A program made the translations under genes and the position numbers. This document shows, in pieces, positions 1 through 11,200 of a stretch of DNA of 64,000 nt. How positions within the stretch are numbered: position 1 is the first letter of the stretch; each line of letters begins with the position of its first letter. The DNA comes from Salvelinus alpinus (taxonomy: Eukaryota > Chordata > Actinopteri > Salmoniformes > Salmonidae). The notes beneath the pieces are model-generated. The model was not told the origin of the DNA. It was given only the letters and a program-made list of their open reading frames with translations, and made no database searches. Location: the NCBI RefSeq assembly GCF_045679555.1, contig NC_092092.1, positions 20,134,469-20,198,468 of the forward strand. The letters are read 5' to 3'.

Positions 1-120
1 TATAAAAAATAGTGTACAGATCCAACTGGATATCTGCTAGTATTTCAGTGGCTACTTGATCAGTTAGTTTAGTCTTCCATGTCATTTCCAGCATAATTCT
101 TTCTTTTGTCTTCGCTGTAG
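1..120 (+). other. fbxo11: fbxo11 last intron (3' part)
   Basis: Non-coding sequence ending in a pyrimidine-rich tract and AG at 119-120, taken as the 3' end of the last fbxo11 intron. No other structure seen. Confidence 0.6.
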
Positions 121-250
121 ATTTTTCTGTGACTGTGGAGCCGGGACGTTGTCAAATCCCTGCACGCTAGCCGGAGAGCCCACGCACGACACGGACACAC
201 TGTACGACTCAGCCCCTCCTATAGAGTCCAATACGCTGCAACACAACTGA
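121..250 (+). CDS. fbxo11: F-box protein 11, last coding exon (partial gene)
   Basis: FBXO11 is the substrate-recognition subunit of an SCF (SKP1-CUL1-F-box) ubiquitin ligase; BCL6 is a known target in mammals. After a pyrimidine-rich acceptor ending in CTGTAG at 120, the frame starting at 122 runs open to TGA at 248-250. It encodes a cysteine-containing stretch with CDCGAG and ends in ESNTLQHN, which I recognise as the strongly conserved C-terminus of vertebrate FBXO11 (end of its UBR-type zinc finger region). The remaining exons, with the F-box and the parallel beta-helix repeats, lie upstream of the window. The gene converges on msh6, the arrangement found in human. The acceptor position is inferred; the stop and frame are read directly. 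Confidence 0.88.
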
Positions 251-284
251 GCTGGACCCCCCCCGGACCCTTCCAGGCCTTTTC

Positions 285-373
285 TCTATATAGTACCCTA
301 CTTTTGACTCAAACCCTATGCTGGCCCTGGTCAAAACTAGTGCACTGTAGGGAATAGGGTGTCATTTTGGACA
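285..373. repeat. Palindromic salmonid repeat, copy 1
   Basis: Contains the hallmark words of a family seen repeatedly in this window: a CTATATAGT start, TTTTGAC, TGGCCCTGGTCAAAA, TAGTGCACT, GGGAATAGGGTG. The two halves are imperfect inverted copies, as in a short foldback element. Confidence 0.55.
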
Positions 374-624
374 GAGACTCCTGTTTGTTCAGCTCAGCTA
401 ACTAGTCCACCTATGGGGAGGATGAAAAATACAAACTTATAAATATTACAATGTAAAAATGACTTTAAAAAAATATGGGGAAAAATGGATGTCAAGCTGA
501 AAGGAGACATGACATTTCTGCTGTGGATGCACTGACTGCCTGCACCGCTTCTTTTTATTTTCCTTCCCAGCAACATGTTGACGAGGAGGCAATGGGACTT
601 GGTCGGTGATGAATGGGTATTCTT

Positions 625-712
625 ATTCCCTTCATAGGGCACTACTTTTGACCAGGGCCAGCATTAGGTTCCTAGTCAAAAGTACCCTATGAACTGAATA
701 GGGTGCCATGTC
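625..712. repeat. Palindromic salmonid repeat, copy 2
   Basis: Same family as 285-373: GCACTACTTTTGACCAGGG on one side and AATAGGGTGCCAT on the other. Lies in the presumed fbxo11 3' UTR. Confidence 0.55.
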
Positions 713-1063
713 AGATATTGACTCAGGTTGGAGAATTCATGGGAAGCATTTCAGCTTTATAGCGGAGCTGTGGATGGACGCTAGACATTTTAATGCCCCT
801 CCCTGCCTTTCTTGGCGAAGTGAAGTCAGACTGCAGTTATTGTACAGAGCCATACGAGGAACTAGTTCCTCAGGCAGAGGAGGCAGAGCCTCGCCACACA
901 CTGCTTCTGTCTCCGGCAGCAAACCGTTGTGCTGGTATATGTATGGTTACAGAAAAAAATTGACCTAGCACTTCGGGGGTTTTTTAAGAAAAAAGATTTT
1001 AAATGCTTTTCTCATGTAGTTTTGTATTTTCATGCAGAAATGTTACTGTACTTGAATGTCTTT

Positions 1064-1069
1064 ATTAAA
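1064..1069 (+). promoter_or_regulatory. fbxo11: Candidate polyadenylation signal ATTAAA for fbxo11
   Basis: ATTAAA on the + strand about 815 nt after the fbxo11 stop, followed by a T-rich tract at 1078-1089. This is the second most common vertebrate poly(A) hexamer. Later sites cannot be excluded. Confidence 0.4.
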
Positions 1070-1090
1070 TATATACATTTTTTTTTTTGG

Positions 1091-1931
1091 TTATTACCCC
1101 CCACAGACTTGGTGTAATGTCGCAGTATCTACATTCTTTCTGTGAAAGAGAACAAAGCAACATTGACTATTTTAAGAGAAGCTGCGAAAAATACATTGGT
1201 CTTGTTAACTTTTAGAATTGATCTAGAACTGTGGCCATTTTGGTTTTGACTCTTTGAACACCCAAATACATTTGTCTGCAATATGGAGATAAGGAACCAT
1301 GAATGCTTCGCTACATATTTCCTATTATTTGGACCACACTGGAGGTAAACCTCTGTATTAAGGGCTGGATTCAATCGGTATCTTCCGCGTTAAAATGTAA
1401 AGGACATTTCTGACTGAGCTGACCTGCAGCGTTTACCGATGACGTTGCCAAACATAGGAACATTGCCTTTAAAATTTTACTCGAGCTATAATGCGGATCC
1501 TCTGCGATACTGATTGAATCCAGCCCTAAGTCTTGTGAACTTACAGCTGTCCTGGTTAACATGGCGCTTTTCTAGCCTGGTCCCAGATCTGTTTGTTCTG
1601 TCTTGCAAATGCCTCTGGTGATGTCATTTCCCATAATGACCATAGGTGTTGGCAATGCCACACAAACCGATCTGAGCCCAGGTTAAGGCAAATATTTTCA
1701 CATAGAGGTAAAGCATTGCCAGAGATCTTTTTCTAAAGTAAAGCTCTTAAATATATAACCAGTATATGGTGTGACTGTGGGTTCTCAAACAGCCAGAATT
1801 GTATGCATGTACCATAACATCTAGACTTAATATATTGTGGAGTATTCAATAACCATTTTGTAGATGCTAGTGTGAATTAAAAGGGTTTAATTTCCTAGAT
1901 AGAGGAAAGTGGTCATTCTTTTAAAATAAAC
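1091..1931. other. Intergenic gap between fbxo11 and msh6, no gene seen
   Basis: About 0.8 kb between the two convergent 3' ends. No coding signal, RNA gene or clear transposon was recognised. Nearly matching words in inverted orientation around 1365-1530 (GGGCTGGATTCAATCGGTAT and CTGATTGAATCCAGCCCT) suggest a short foldback repeat. Confidence 0.4.
1365..1530. repeat. Short foldback repeat between the two genes
   Basis: AGGGCTGGATTCAATC near 1361-1377 is mirrored by GATTGAATCCAGCCCT near 1513-1528, an almost perfect terminal inverted repeat of about 16 bp bounding a ~165-bp element. This fits a small MITE; its family is not known to me. Confidence 0.5.
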
Positions 1932-2140
1932 TTTATTAGATCATAATATTTGTGATGGAAAGGAGAGAAGAACAAACTACAAAGAACAAAACATGGATTC
2001 AGAGATGTGAAAGGTTTTAAATGTTTCAAATAGACTGAAAAGTTTCCTATTCTGAAAGAATCATTTCTACTCGATACAACATTCAAATTAGAAATGTAAC
2101 GTTCTCTTTAACAGGCCCAAAAAACAAAACGCCTTCATCT
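1932..2140 (-). other. msh6: msh6 3' UTR with AATAAA signal
   Basis: Read on the - strand, about 200 nt follow the msh6 stop before AATAAA (TTTATT on the + strand at 1932-1937). The signal spacing suits a short 3' UTR. The cleavage site itself is not visible. Confidence 0.55.
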
Positions 2141-2222
2141 TCACAGGTTGCTGATCATCTGGACGAGCAAGGCAAACTGTGTGCTGGCTGCTGTGGGGTC
2201 TTCAGCATACAAGCACAGCTTC
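2141..2222 (-). CDS. msh6: msh6 exon 20: C-terminus and stop
   Basis: 82 nt, the same length as human exon 10. After acceptor GCTACACAG it encodes [12 protein letters not shown] and ends LLVQMISNL before TGA at 2141-2143. The sequence has drifted from the mammalian tail, but length and phase fit. Confidence 0.85.
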
Positions 2223-5200
2223 CTGTGTAGCAAAAAAGATGGAAAAATAACACTAGTTACTTGAAGACTCGTATATACAAAACATTAAGAACACCTGCTC
2301 TTTCCCTGACAGACTGACCAGGTGAACCCTATGATCCCTTATTGATGTCACTTGTTAAATCAATGTAGACTAAACAAAAATATATATTTTTTACCGAATT
2401 ACAGTTCATAAAGAAATCAGTCAATTGAAATAAATTCCCCATGACTGGGAATACAGATATGCATCTAAAGTATCACAGATACCTTAAGAAAAGTAGGGGT
2501 GTGAATCAGAAAACCAGTCAGTATCTGGTGTGACTGCCTCAGGCAGCGAGACATCTTCGCATAGAGTTGATTGTGGCCTGTATAATGTTGTCCCACTAAT
2601 GGCTATGCAAAGTTGCTGGACACTGGCGGGAACTGGAACACGCTGCCGTACATGCCGATCCAGAGCATCCCAAATATGATCAATGGATGACTTGTCCGGA
2701 TGAGTATGCAGGCCATGGAAAAACTGGGACAGTTTCAGCTTCCAGAAATGATGTACAGATCCTTGCGACACTGGGCCGTGCATTATCATGCTGAAACATG
2801 AGGTGATGGCGGCAGATGAATGGCACGACAATGGGCCTCAAGATCTCATTGCATCTCTGCAATCACATTGTCGGGATTCATCCGTGAAGAGCACACTTCT
2901 CCAGCATGCCAGCAGCCATCGAAGGTGAGCATTTGCACACTGAAGTCTGTTACGACAAACTGCAGTCAAGTCAAGACCCTGGTGAGGATGACGAGCAAAG
3001 ATGAGCTTCCCCGAGACGGTTTCTGACAGTTTGCAAACCCAGTTTTGTCAGGGTGGCAGGTCTCAGACAATTCCACAGGAGTAGAAGCCGGATGGGGAGA
3101 TCCTGGGCTGCCGTGGTTTCACGGTCTGCGGTTGTGAGACCGGTTGGACATACTGCCACATTCTCTAAAACAACGTTTAAAACAATCAATTCTCTGGCAA
3201 CAGCTCTGGTGGACATTCCTGCAGTCAGCATGCCAATTGTATGCCACTTCAAATCTTGAGACATCTGTGGCATTGTGTTGTGTAACAAAACTGCAGATTT
3301 TAGAGTGGCCTTTTAATTGTCCCCAGCACATGATCATGCTGTTTAATCAGCTTCTTGATATGCCACACATGTGAGGTGGATGGATTATCTTGGCAAAGGA
3401 GAAATGCTCACAAACAGGGATGTAAACACATTTTGCCCAAAATTTGAGAGATAAGCTTTGTGTGTATGGAACAATTCTGGGATCTTTTATTTAAGCTCAT
3501 GAAACTTGGGACCAACACTTTACATGTTGCATTTATATTTTTGTTCAATGTACATGAAGGGGAGGAGACAGATTAAAGAAGGATCTTTAAGCCTTGAGAC
3601 AATTAAGACATGGATTGTGTATGTGTGCCATTCAGAGAGTGAATGGGCAAGACAAATGTCAGTGCCACGCGCACCAGTTTGTCAAGAACTGCAAAGCTGC
3701 TGGGTTTCACACACAACAGTCTCCTGTGTGTATTAAGAATGGTCCACCACCCAAAGGACATCCAGCCAACTTAACTATGGGAAGCATTGAGTCAACACGG
3801 GCCAGCATCCTTGTGGAACGCTATCTACACCTTGTAGAGTTCATGCCTCAACGAATTTAAGCTGTCCTGAGGGCAAAAAAGGCAGAGTGGGCAACTCAAT
3901 ATTATGGTGTTCCTAATGTTTGGTATACTCAGTTTACTTCTACATGTACAGTTGAAGTCGGAAGTTTACATACACTTAGGTTGGAGTCAAACTCGTTTTT
4001 CAACCACTCCACAAATGTCTTGTTAACAAACTATAGTCGGTTAAGACATCTACTTTGTGCATGACACAAGTAATTTTTCCAACAATTGTTTACAGACATT
4101 ATTTCACTGTATCACAATTCCAGTGGGTCAGAGGTTTACATACACTAAGTTGACTGTGCTTTTAAACAGCTTGGAAAATTCCAGAAAATTGTGTCATGGC
4201 TTTAGAAGCTTCTGATAGGCTAATTGGAGTCAATTGGAGGTGTACCTGTGTATGTATTTCAAGGTCTACCTTCAAACTCAGTGCCTCTTTGCTTGACATC
4301 ACAGGAATATCAAAATAAATCAGCCAAGACATCAGAAAACAAATTGTAAACCTCCACAAGTCTGGTTCATCCTTGGGAGCAATTTCCAAATGCCTGAAGG
4401 TACCACGTTCATCTGTACAAACAATAGTACTCAAGTATAAACACCATGGGACCACGCAGCCGTCATACCGCTGAGGAAGGAGACGCGTTCTGTCTCCTAG
4501 AGATGAACATACTTTAGTGCGAAAAGTGCAAATCAAAAAGTATCTATATCCACAGTAAAATGAGTCCTATATCGACATAACCTGAAATGCTGCTCAGCAA
4601 GGAAGAAGCCACTGCTCCAAAACTGCCATAAAAAAGCCAGACTACGGTTTGCAACTGCACATGGGGACAAAGATCGTACTTTTTGGAGAAATGTCCTCTG
4701 GTCTGATGAAACAAAAATAGAACTGTTTGGCCATAATGACCATCGTTATGTTTGGAGGAAAAAGGGGGAAGCTTGCAAGCTGAAGAACGCCACCCCAACC
4801 GTGAAGCACGGGGGTGGCAGCATCATGTTGTGGGGGTGCTTTGCTGCAGCAGGGACTGGTGCACTTCATAAACTAGATGGCATCATGTGGATGGAAAATT
4901 ATGTGGATATATTGAAGCAACAGCTCAAGACATCAGTCAGGAAGTTAAAGCTTTGTCGCAAATGGGTCTTCCAAATGGACAATGACCCCAAGCATACTTC
5001 CAAAGTTGGGAAGGTGATGAAAATAATAAAAGCTGAAATAAATAATTCTCTATACTATTATTCTGACATGTCACATTCTTAAAATAAAGTGCTGATCTTA
5101 AGACAAGGAATTTTTACTAGGATTAAATGTCAGGAATTGTGAAAAACTGAGTTTAAATGTGTATGTAAACTTCCGACTTCACTGTAACTACAGTTCAACA

Positions 5201-8200
5201 CATACTTGAAGACTCGTAGGGAAATGGTGCTCCTCTCAAACTCCTTGGCCTTCCTGTGGCCTGATTGAATAACATCCTCAGGCAGGTTGGCGAGGCGAGC
5301 AGCGTTGAAACCGTAGCTTTTAGGACATGCTCCCGCGATAAACTTGTAGAGGAAGGTGATGGTCTCCTGACTAGGGTCCTCATCTCCCTCATTCTCCACC
5401 ATACAGGCCTGAGGGGGACAGAGTGATGGGTTAATTGCTTGAACTTATAGAGGAAGGTTATGTCTCCTGGCTAGGGTCCTCATCTCCTTCTTTCTCCACA
5501 ATACAAGCCTGATAGGGGAAGACTGACTGGTTGATTAAAGGCCCAGTGCAGTCAATTATGTTTGCTTAATAGACTAATAGCAAAGAGTTCCAAACTGCTC
5601 TGCTAATAACAGCTAGTTTTCAGTTTCCCCTCCCAGACAGTACTAGGAAAATTGTTGGATGAGAATAAGTTTAGCTAAAAAGCTATTTTTGCCAATTTTT
5701 AATTGAAATCTATTACAGTAGTCAGGTTTTTATCCAATTGGCGACAGATTTTCATGCAAATATATATATATTTTAAATCATAAAAGCTATATTCAAAATG
5801 TTCCTTCGAGATGTGTTTCCACAAAATTGACTTGTTGCATTTAAAATAATGTGCGTGATGATGTAGGGCACATAAAAATAGATTGTGGTTAAATTCGTAA
5901 GTACCAAATAAGTCAAATGGGTTTCCATCGCATTTTTAACTCTGATGGTTTTCCTTAATTTCTTTTGCGTTATATAGCCAGTGTGCCCACTCTGATACTG
6001 GCAGGTTCGCTCTAGTCTAGTCAATGAATAGCGCTATCTACGTGCTGTTGGCTAGAACACACGTACAGCCTTCATGAGATTGTTATGGACAAACGAGCAA
6101 GAATTTTTTTATTTGTCAAACGACAGCCAAGCATCGATCATATCATGTGAATAGAATAAGATCCTCGATATTTATTGGAAAGGAGCATCAAGCTCATCAC
6201 CTTGCACTTTCACCAGTGAAGTGCAAGGTGCAAAATGAAGTTCATCATAACTGATTTAATCTGTAGCCTAAAAAAACTGCATGCTCTCCCGACAAGTCGT
6301 AGTGGGAGGACCACAAGATGTCATCACGTACTTCGATATGATGGTTATTATCAATATTTGCGAAGAAAAAGATTTCCACCGACAATTCTTGCATAATGAA
6401 TTTTACAGACAAAAAAATATCCCACATTGTCTAGCGTATGTGTTTTGTGGACATTTGGGAAGTTTCCATCAGTCCTGCCATTTGTTATCCGACATGTACT
6501 TTATTCGCATAAAAAAGGTTGGCTGGAAACCTGGTTAGAAAATAACGTAATTGTTACCCAGAAATATTTGATATGGCTATAAAACAGTCTACAATTTGTG
6601 ATTGATTGACAGAGCTGAAAATAACATGTCCAGCGTATAAAATCCGAAGGCACAATATTTGTCATTGAATTGTTATGTCCGTGTACTGTGTTGATGATCA
6701 TTGAGCTTGCTTGTGTGCTGTCTCCTCACCATGTGTCCAAGCCGTACAGCAGGGTTGTTGGTGTAGTCTTCTACTAAGGAGTGGTAATGTGTGGAGAAGA
6801 GGGTCCGACAGCATATCCTTTCCGCCAGCTCGTTCACCACAGCACTGGCTATCGCTGTGCCGTCATATGTGGCTGTCCCCCTTCCTGCAACACAAAGGAT
6901 CAGTTTCTCACTTAAACTTTATGGGCCGATTTCCCAGACACAGATTAAGTCTTTGACTTAAAAGCATGTTCAAAAGAGAATCTTCATTGATCATGCTTTT
7001 TAGTTCCGAACTAGTTCTGGGTCTGAAACTGGCCAAAGAACTATGCCTCAGAAGTGGAGGATGAACCCAAAAGCTACATCTTCTTCTTGTAGTACCCACA
7101 CCATGTTGAATTCAACACAAAGACTTAAGACAGACAAATAGATAAGAGATGTGTTGTTTACCCAGTTCATCCAGCAGCACCAGGGAGTGCTTGGTCCCAT
7201 GGTGTAGGATACTAGCTGTCTCACTGAGCTCTACAAAGAAGGTGCTCTCCCCTGGAACACACATGCCAGGGTTACATTCACTTAGTTCAGGAGGACACCT
7301 TAAGGAACACAGGCCTGGGTTACATTCACTTAGTTCAGGAGGACACCTTAAGGAACTCCTGAGACTCTGGGAAAACACTTATGTATCCCAATTCTCAACC
7401 CTTATGCCCAAAGTGTGCACTTGTTCACTTCACACTTAATAGGAAAGGTTGAATAAATATGGTCAAAACTCCCAGTTGCCCATGCTTACACCAATCAAAT
7501 ACTTTTAAAATGCACAGGGAGCAGTGCACAAGTCCACACTTCAGAAGAATTGGGACACACCCATTCACTTCCTGGGGAGTGGGGTACGAGTCCTTACCAG
7601 CCATGATACGGTCCGATGCTCCCAAGCGTGTGAAGACTCTGTCCACAGGGGTAAAGGACAGGCTCTCAGCAGGAACATAGCAACCCAACTGGGCCAAGAC
7701 CACCACCAGACCACACTGCGGGAGGAGTGACCAAGCACAGGAAAAAATACACATCAGGACCAAGGAAATCCAGAATCATATTAGTCCAGACTGTGCCAGG
7801 AACACAGAACCACCACAGATGGAAATCTAACAACGTCAAGCCAACAACTACAGGAGAAGCAAAAGTACACACAGGACCTAGGTGATGTTCAAGATCAACT
7901 GCCATTCCTGTTAAATGTTTATTTGATGTCTTTAATGTGTGATCTTGCAGCATAACCACTTTCTCTCTGGGACAAATAAAGTTGAAAGTGGAAGTTGAAA
8001 GAAAAACCCATACCTGTCTCATAAGAGTCGACTTTCCTCCCATGTTAGGCCCAGTGACCAGCACGCAGGGTGCATGTCCTTTATCCTCCTGGCCCTCCTC
8101 CTCGCCGCCAGGGCAGCCAATAGCAATGTCATTAGGGATGAAGTCATCACCGAAGAAGGTTTTGGTGACACAGGGGTGGCGGGAGCCCCTCAGGTCCAGG

Positions 8201-11200
8201 AAGGCTGCTGATTGGCTGATGTCACCAGGAATTAGTACTTGAGGCCGTGCCATTGGTCCTCCATCTCCTCCCTGGCTGTACCGTGTCAGACTCAGTAACA
8301 CATCTACACAGGTAAAAGCAGATCCTAACTTAGTATATAAACATGCATTTTGTTTTTGGAGATATGTAGATGTGTTGTTTCTTGTGTATAAATGATGCAT
8401 GTCTGAAGTTAGTTACGTCCTACAAAATAGTATTTAAAAACACACATAACGATGACATAAAATATAGACCAAATGTCAAATGCACCTAATATTGTGATTG
8501 GGGTTGCACATTTTGGGGAATATTCAGAGATGGAAACTTTCCGTGGGAATTAACGGGAATATATGGGAATTAACAGAAATATGCAAATTAATACCTTAAT
8601 ACCATTTAAATGTAGATGTTTTTTGCGTTGGATATATTTACCATAACATATGGAGACAGAAACAAACCTTTTATCTTATGATAAGTAGACAATTGCAAAT
8701 GATTAAATCCTTAAAATAAAAAATAAAAATAAAAAAACTTTAATTAAATGAGATGACTCTTCACATGGGATGATTTCACTGAACAAAAGTGAATATTGAA
8801 TTATCCATCGCATCTCCCAAAAACGTTTTCAACATACATCTGTAAAATGATAGTCTAGAAACTAAAGCTTTGGTTGTCTTCCTCTCAGGCTTCCATGTCT
8901 ACTCCCTGTACCTGGACCTCCTTAATGTCCATCTCTTGAACATCAGACTCTGAGGCCTCATCTTCACTGTCACTTCCCATCCTTGTTGAGGATGGCTCGT
9001 TGTCAGGCTCAAAAAGCCCAACATTTGCTCAGATGGCCACCAATTTTTCAACCCTTGTATTGGTCAGCCTGTTGCGTGCTTTGGTGTGTGTGTTCCCAAA
9101 CAAGGACCAGTTGCGCTCTGAGGCGGCTGATGTTGGTGGGATTTAGAGGATGATGGAGGCAACAGGGGAAAGAGCCTCCGATCCACAAAGTCCCTTCCAC
9201 CAGGTGGCTGATGAGATATGTTGGCACGACTGCCATATTGCATCTCCATCCCAAAGCCCTTGCTTGGAAGTGTACTTCGCCAGACTGCCAAGAACCTTGC
9301 CCTCATCCAGGCCAAGGTGGCGAGACATGGTAGTGATGACACCATAGGCCTTGTTGATCTCTGCACCAGACAGGATGCTCTTGCCAGCATACTTGGGGTC
9401 CAACATGTACGTTGCGGCGTGTATGGGCTTCAGGCAGAAGTCCTCACGCTTTTTGATGCATTTCAGAACTGCAGTTTCCTCTGCTTGGAGCAACAGTGAA
9501 GTGGGCAGGGCAGTACGGATTTCTTCTCTTACATCTGCAAGCAGAGTCTGAACATCAGACAGAATGGCATTGTCTCCCTCAATCCGTGCAATGGCTACTG
9601 CTATAGGTTTCACTAGTCAGGCTGCTTACCACTCTCTCCCAAAATACACCATCCAGGAGGATCCTCTTGATGGGTCTGTCCATATCGGCAGACTGTGATA
9701 TGACCATTTCTTGGAGAGACACCTTCCCCTCCAGGAGACTGTCAAACATGATGACAACACCACCCCAACGGGTGTTGCTGGGCAGCTTCAATGTGGGGAT
9801 CTTATTCTTCTCACTTTGCTTGGTGAGGTAGATTGCTGCTATAACTTGATGACCCTTCACATACCTAACCATTTCCTTGACAATCTTGTAGTGTACCCAT
9901 TGTTTTCAGTGCCATGATGTCCTTGAGGAGCAGATTCAATGCATGAGCAGCAAAGCCAATGGGTGTGATGTGAGGGTAGGACTCCTCCACTTTAGACCAA
10001 GCAGCCTTCATGTTCGCAGCATTGTTTGTCACCAGTGCAAATACCTTCTGTGATCCAAGGTCATTGATGACTGCCTTCAGCTCATCTGCAATGTAGAGAC
10101 CGGTGTGTCTGTTATCCCTTGTGTCTATGCTCTTGTAGAATACTGGTTGAGAGGTGGAGATGTAGTTAATTATTCCTTGCCCACGAACATTCGACCACCC
10201 ATCAGAGATGATTACAATAGTCTTCTTTCTCTAGGATTTGCTTGACCTTCATTTGAACTCTGTTGAACTCTGCATCCAGCAATTGAGTAGATAAAGCATG
10301 TCTGGTTGGAGGGGTGTATGCTGGGTGTAGAACATTCAGAAATCTCTTCAATACACATTGCCTGTGAGCATTAGAGCTGAACCAGTTGCATACACAGCTC
10401 GAGCAAGACATTCATCAGCATTTCTGTGACTACATTCCTCCATTGAGTAAAAAAAAAACGATTCGAGGAGAACCATGAGCTGTTTCTATCGATAAGGTGT
10501 CTGATTCATAATTGTCACCTCGAATAGAAGTATAGGGACTTTTGTCAGAAGTTGCTTGTTGTGAGCTCTGAGGGAACTTTATGCACTTGGCCAGATAATT
10601 CTGCATCTTTGTTGCATTCTTCACATATGATTTGGCACAGTATTTGCAGATGTACACAGCTTTTCCTTCTACATTAGCTGCAGTGAAATGTCTCCACACA
10701 TCAGATAGCATTTTCCTGTAAAGATTAGAAAAAGAAAAAAATACAATTCCATGTACAGATAAATAGTTAAGCAGTTAGATTAAGCAACTCTTTTTGTAAG
10801 ATAAATGTTATAATATGAAACATGTATGGAAACAGGTGAATTAACACTAAGTTAGCAGGCTCAAGCAAGCTAAAACCCACATGGCAGCAAAAACTAACTA
10901 GCAGAAATTGTTAAGTTAGTGTGTTTAAATCATTTCTTTGCTGTAGGCTACTATTTACTAGTTAACAAAAAAAATGGTGTCAAAATATATTCACCCCACC
11001 CAGTATTGTAATCAAAACTTAGCAGAAAGCATGTAGTCCTTGGCTCAGTCAGTGTAGTACTGTGGGTTCAATAGCATCTCAGTGTGCAAGATCTTGAGAA
11101 ACAGCTGTACATGATGGAAGAGTGCACTGCACGTTATGGAAGAATGCACTGTGTATGCAGAGGGTTGCAATTCCATTGAATTGGGGATAGTTTAACCAAA

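Larger units (their letters stand above)
251..1090 (+). other. fbxo11: Probable fbxo11 3' UTR
   Basis: Follows the fbxo11 stop. No frame is conserved. It is AT-rich towards the end and has an ATTAAA signal at 1064-1069, so the transcript plausibly ends near 1085-1090. It carries two copies of the palindromic salmonid repeat (about 285-373 and 625-712). The extent is inferred. Confidence 0.5.
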
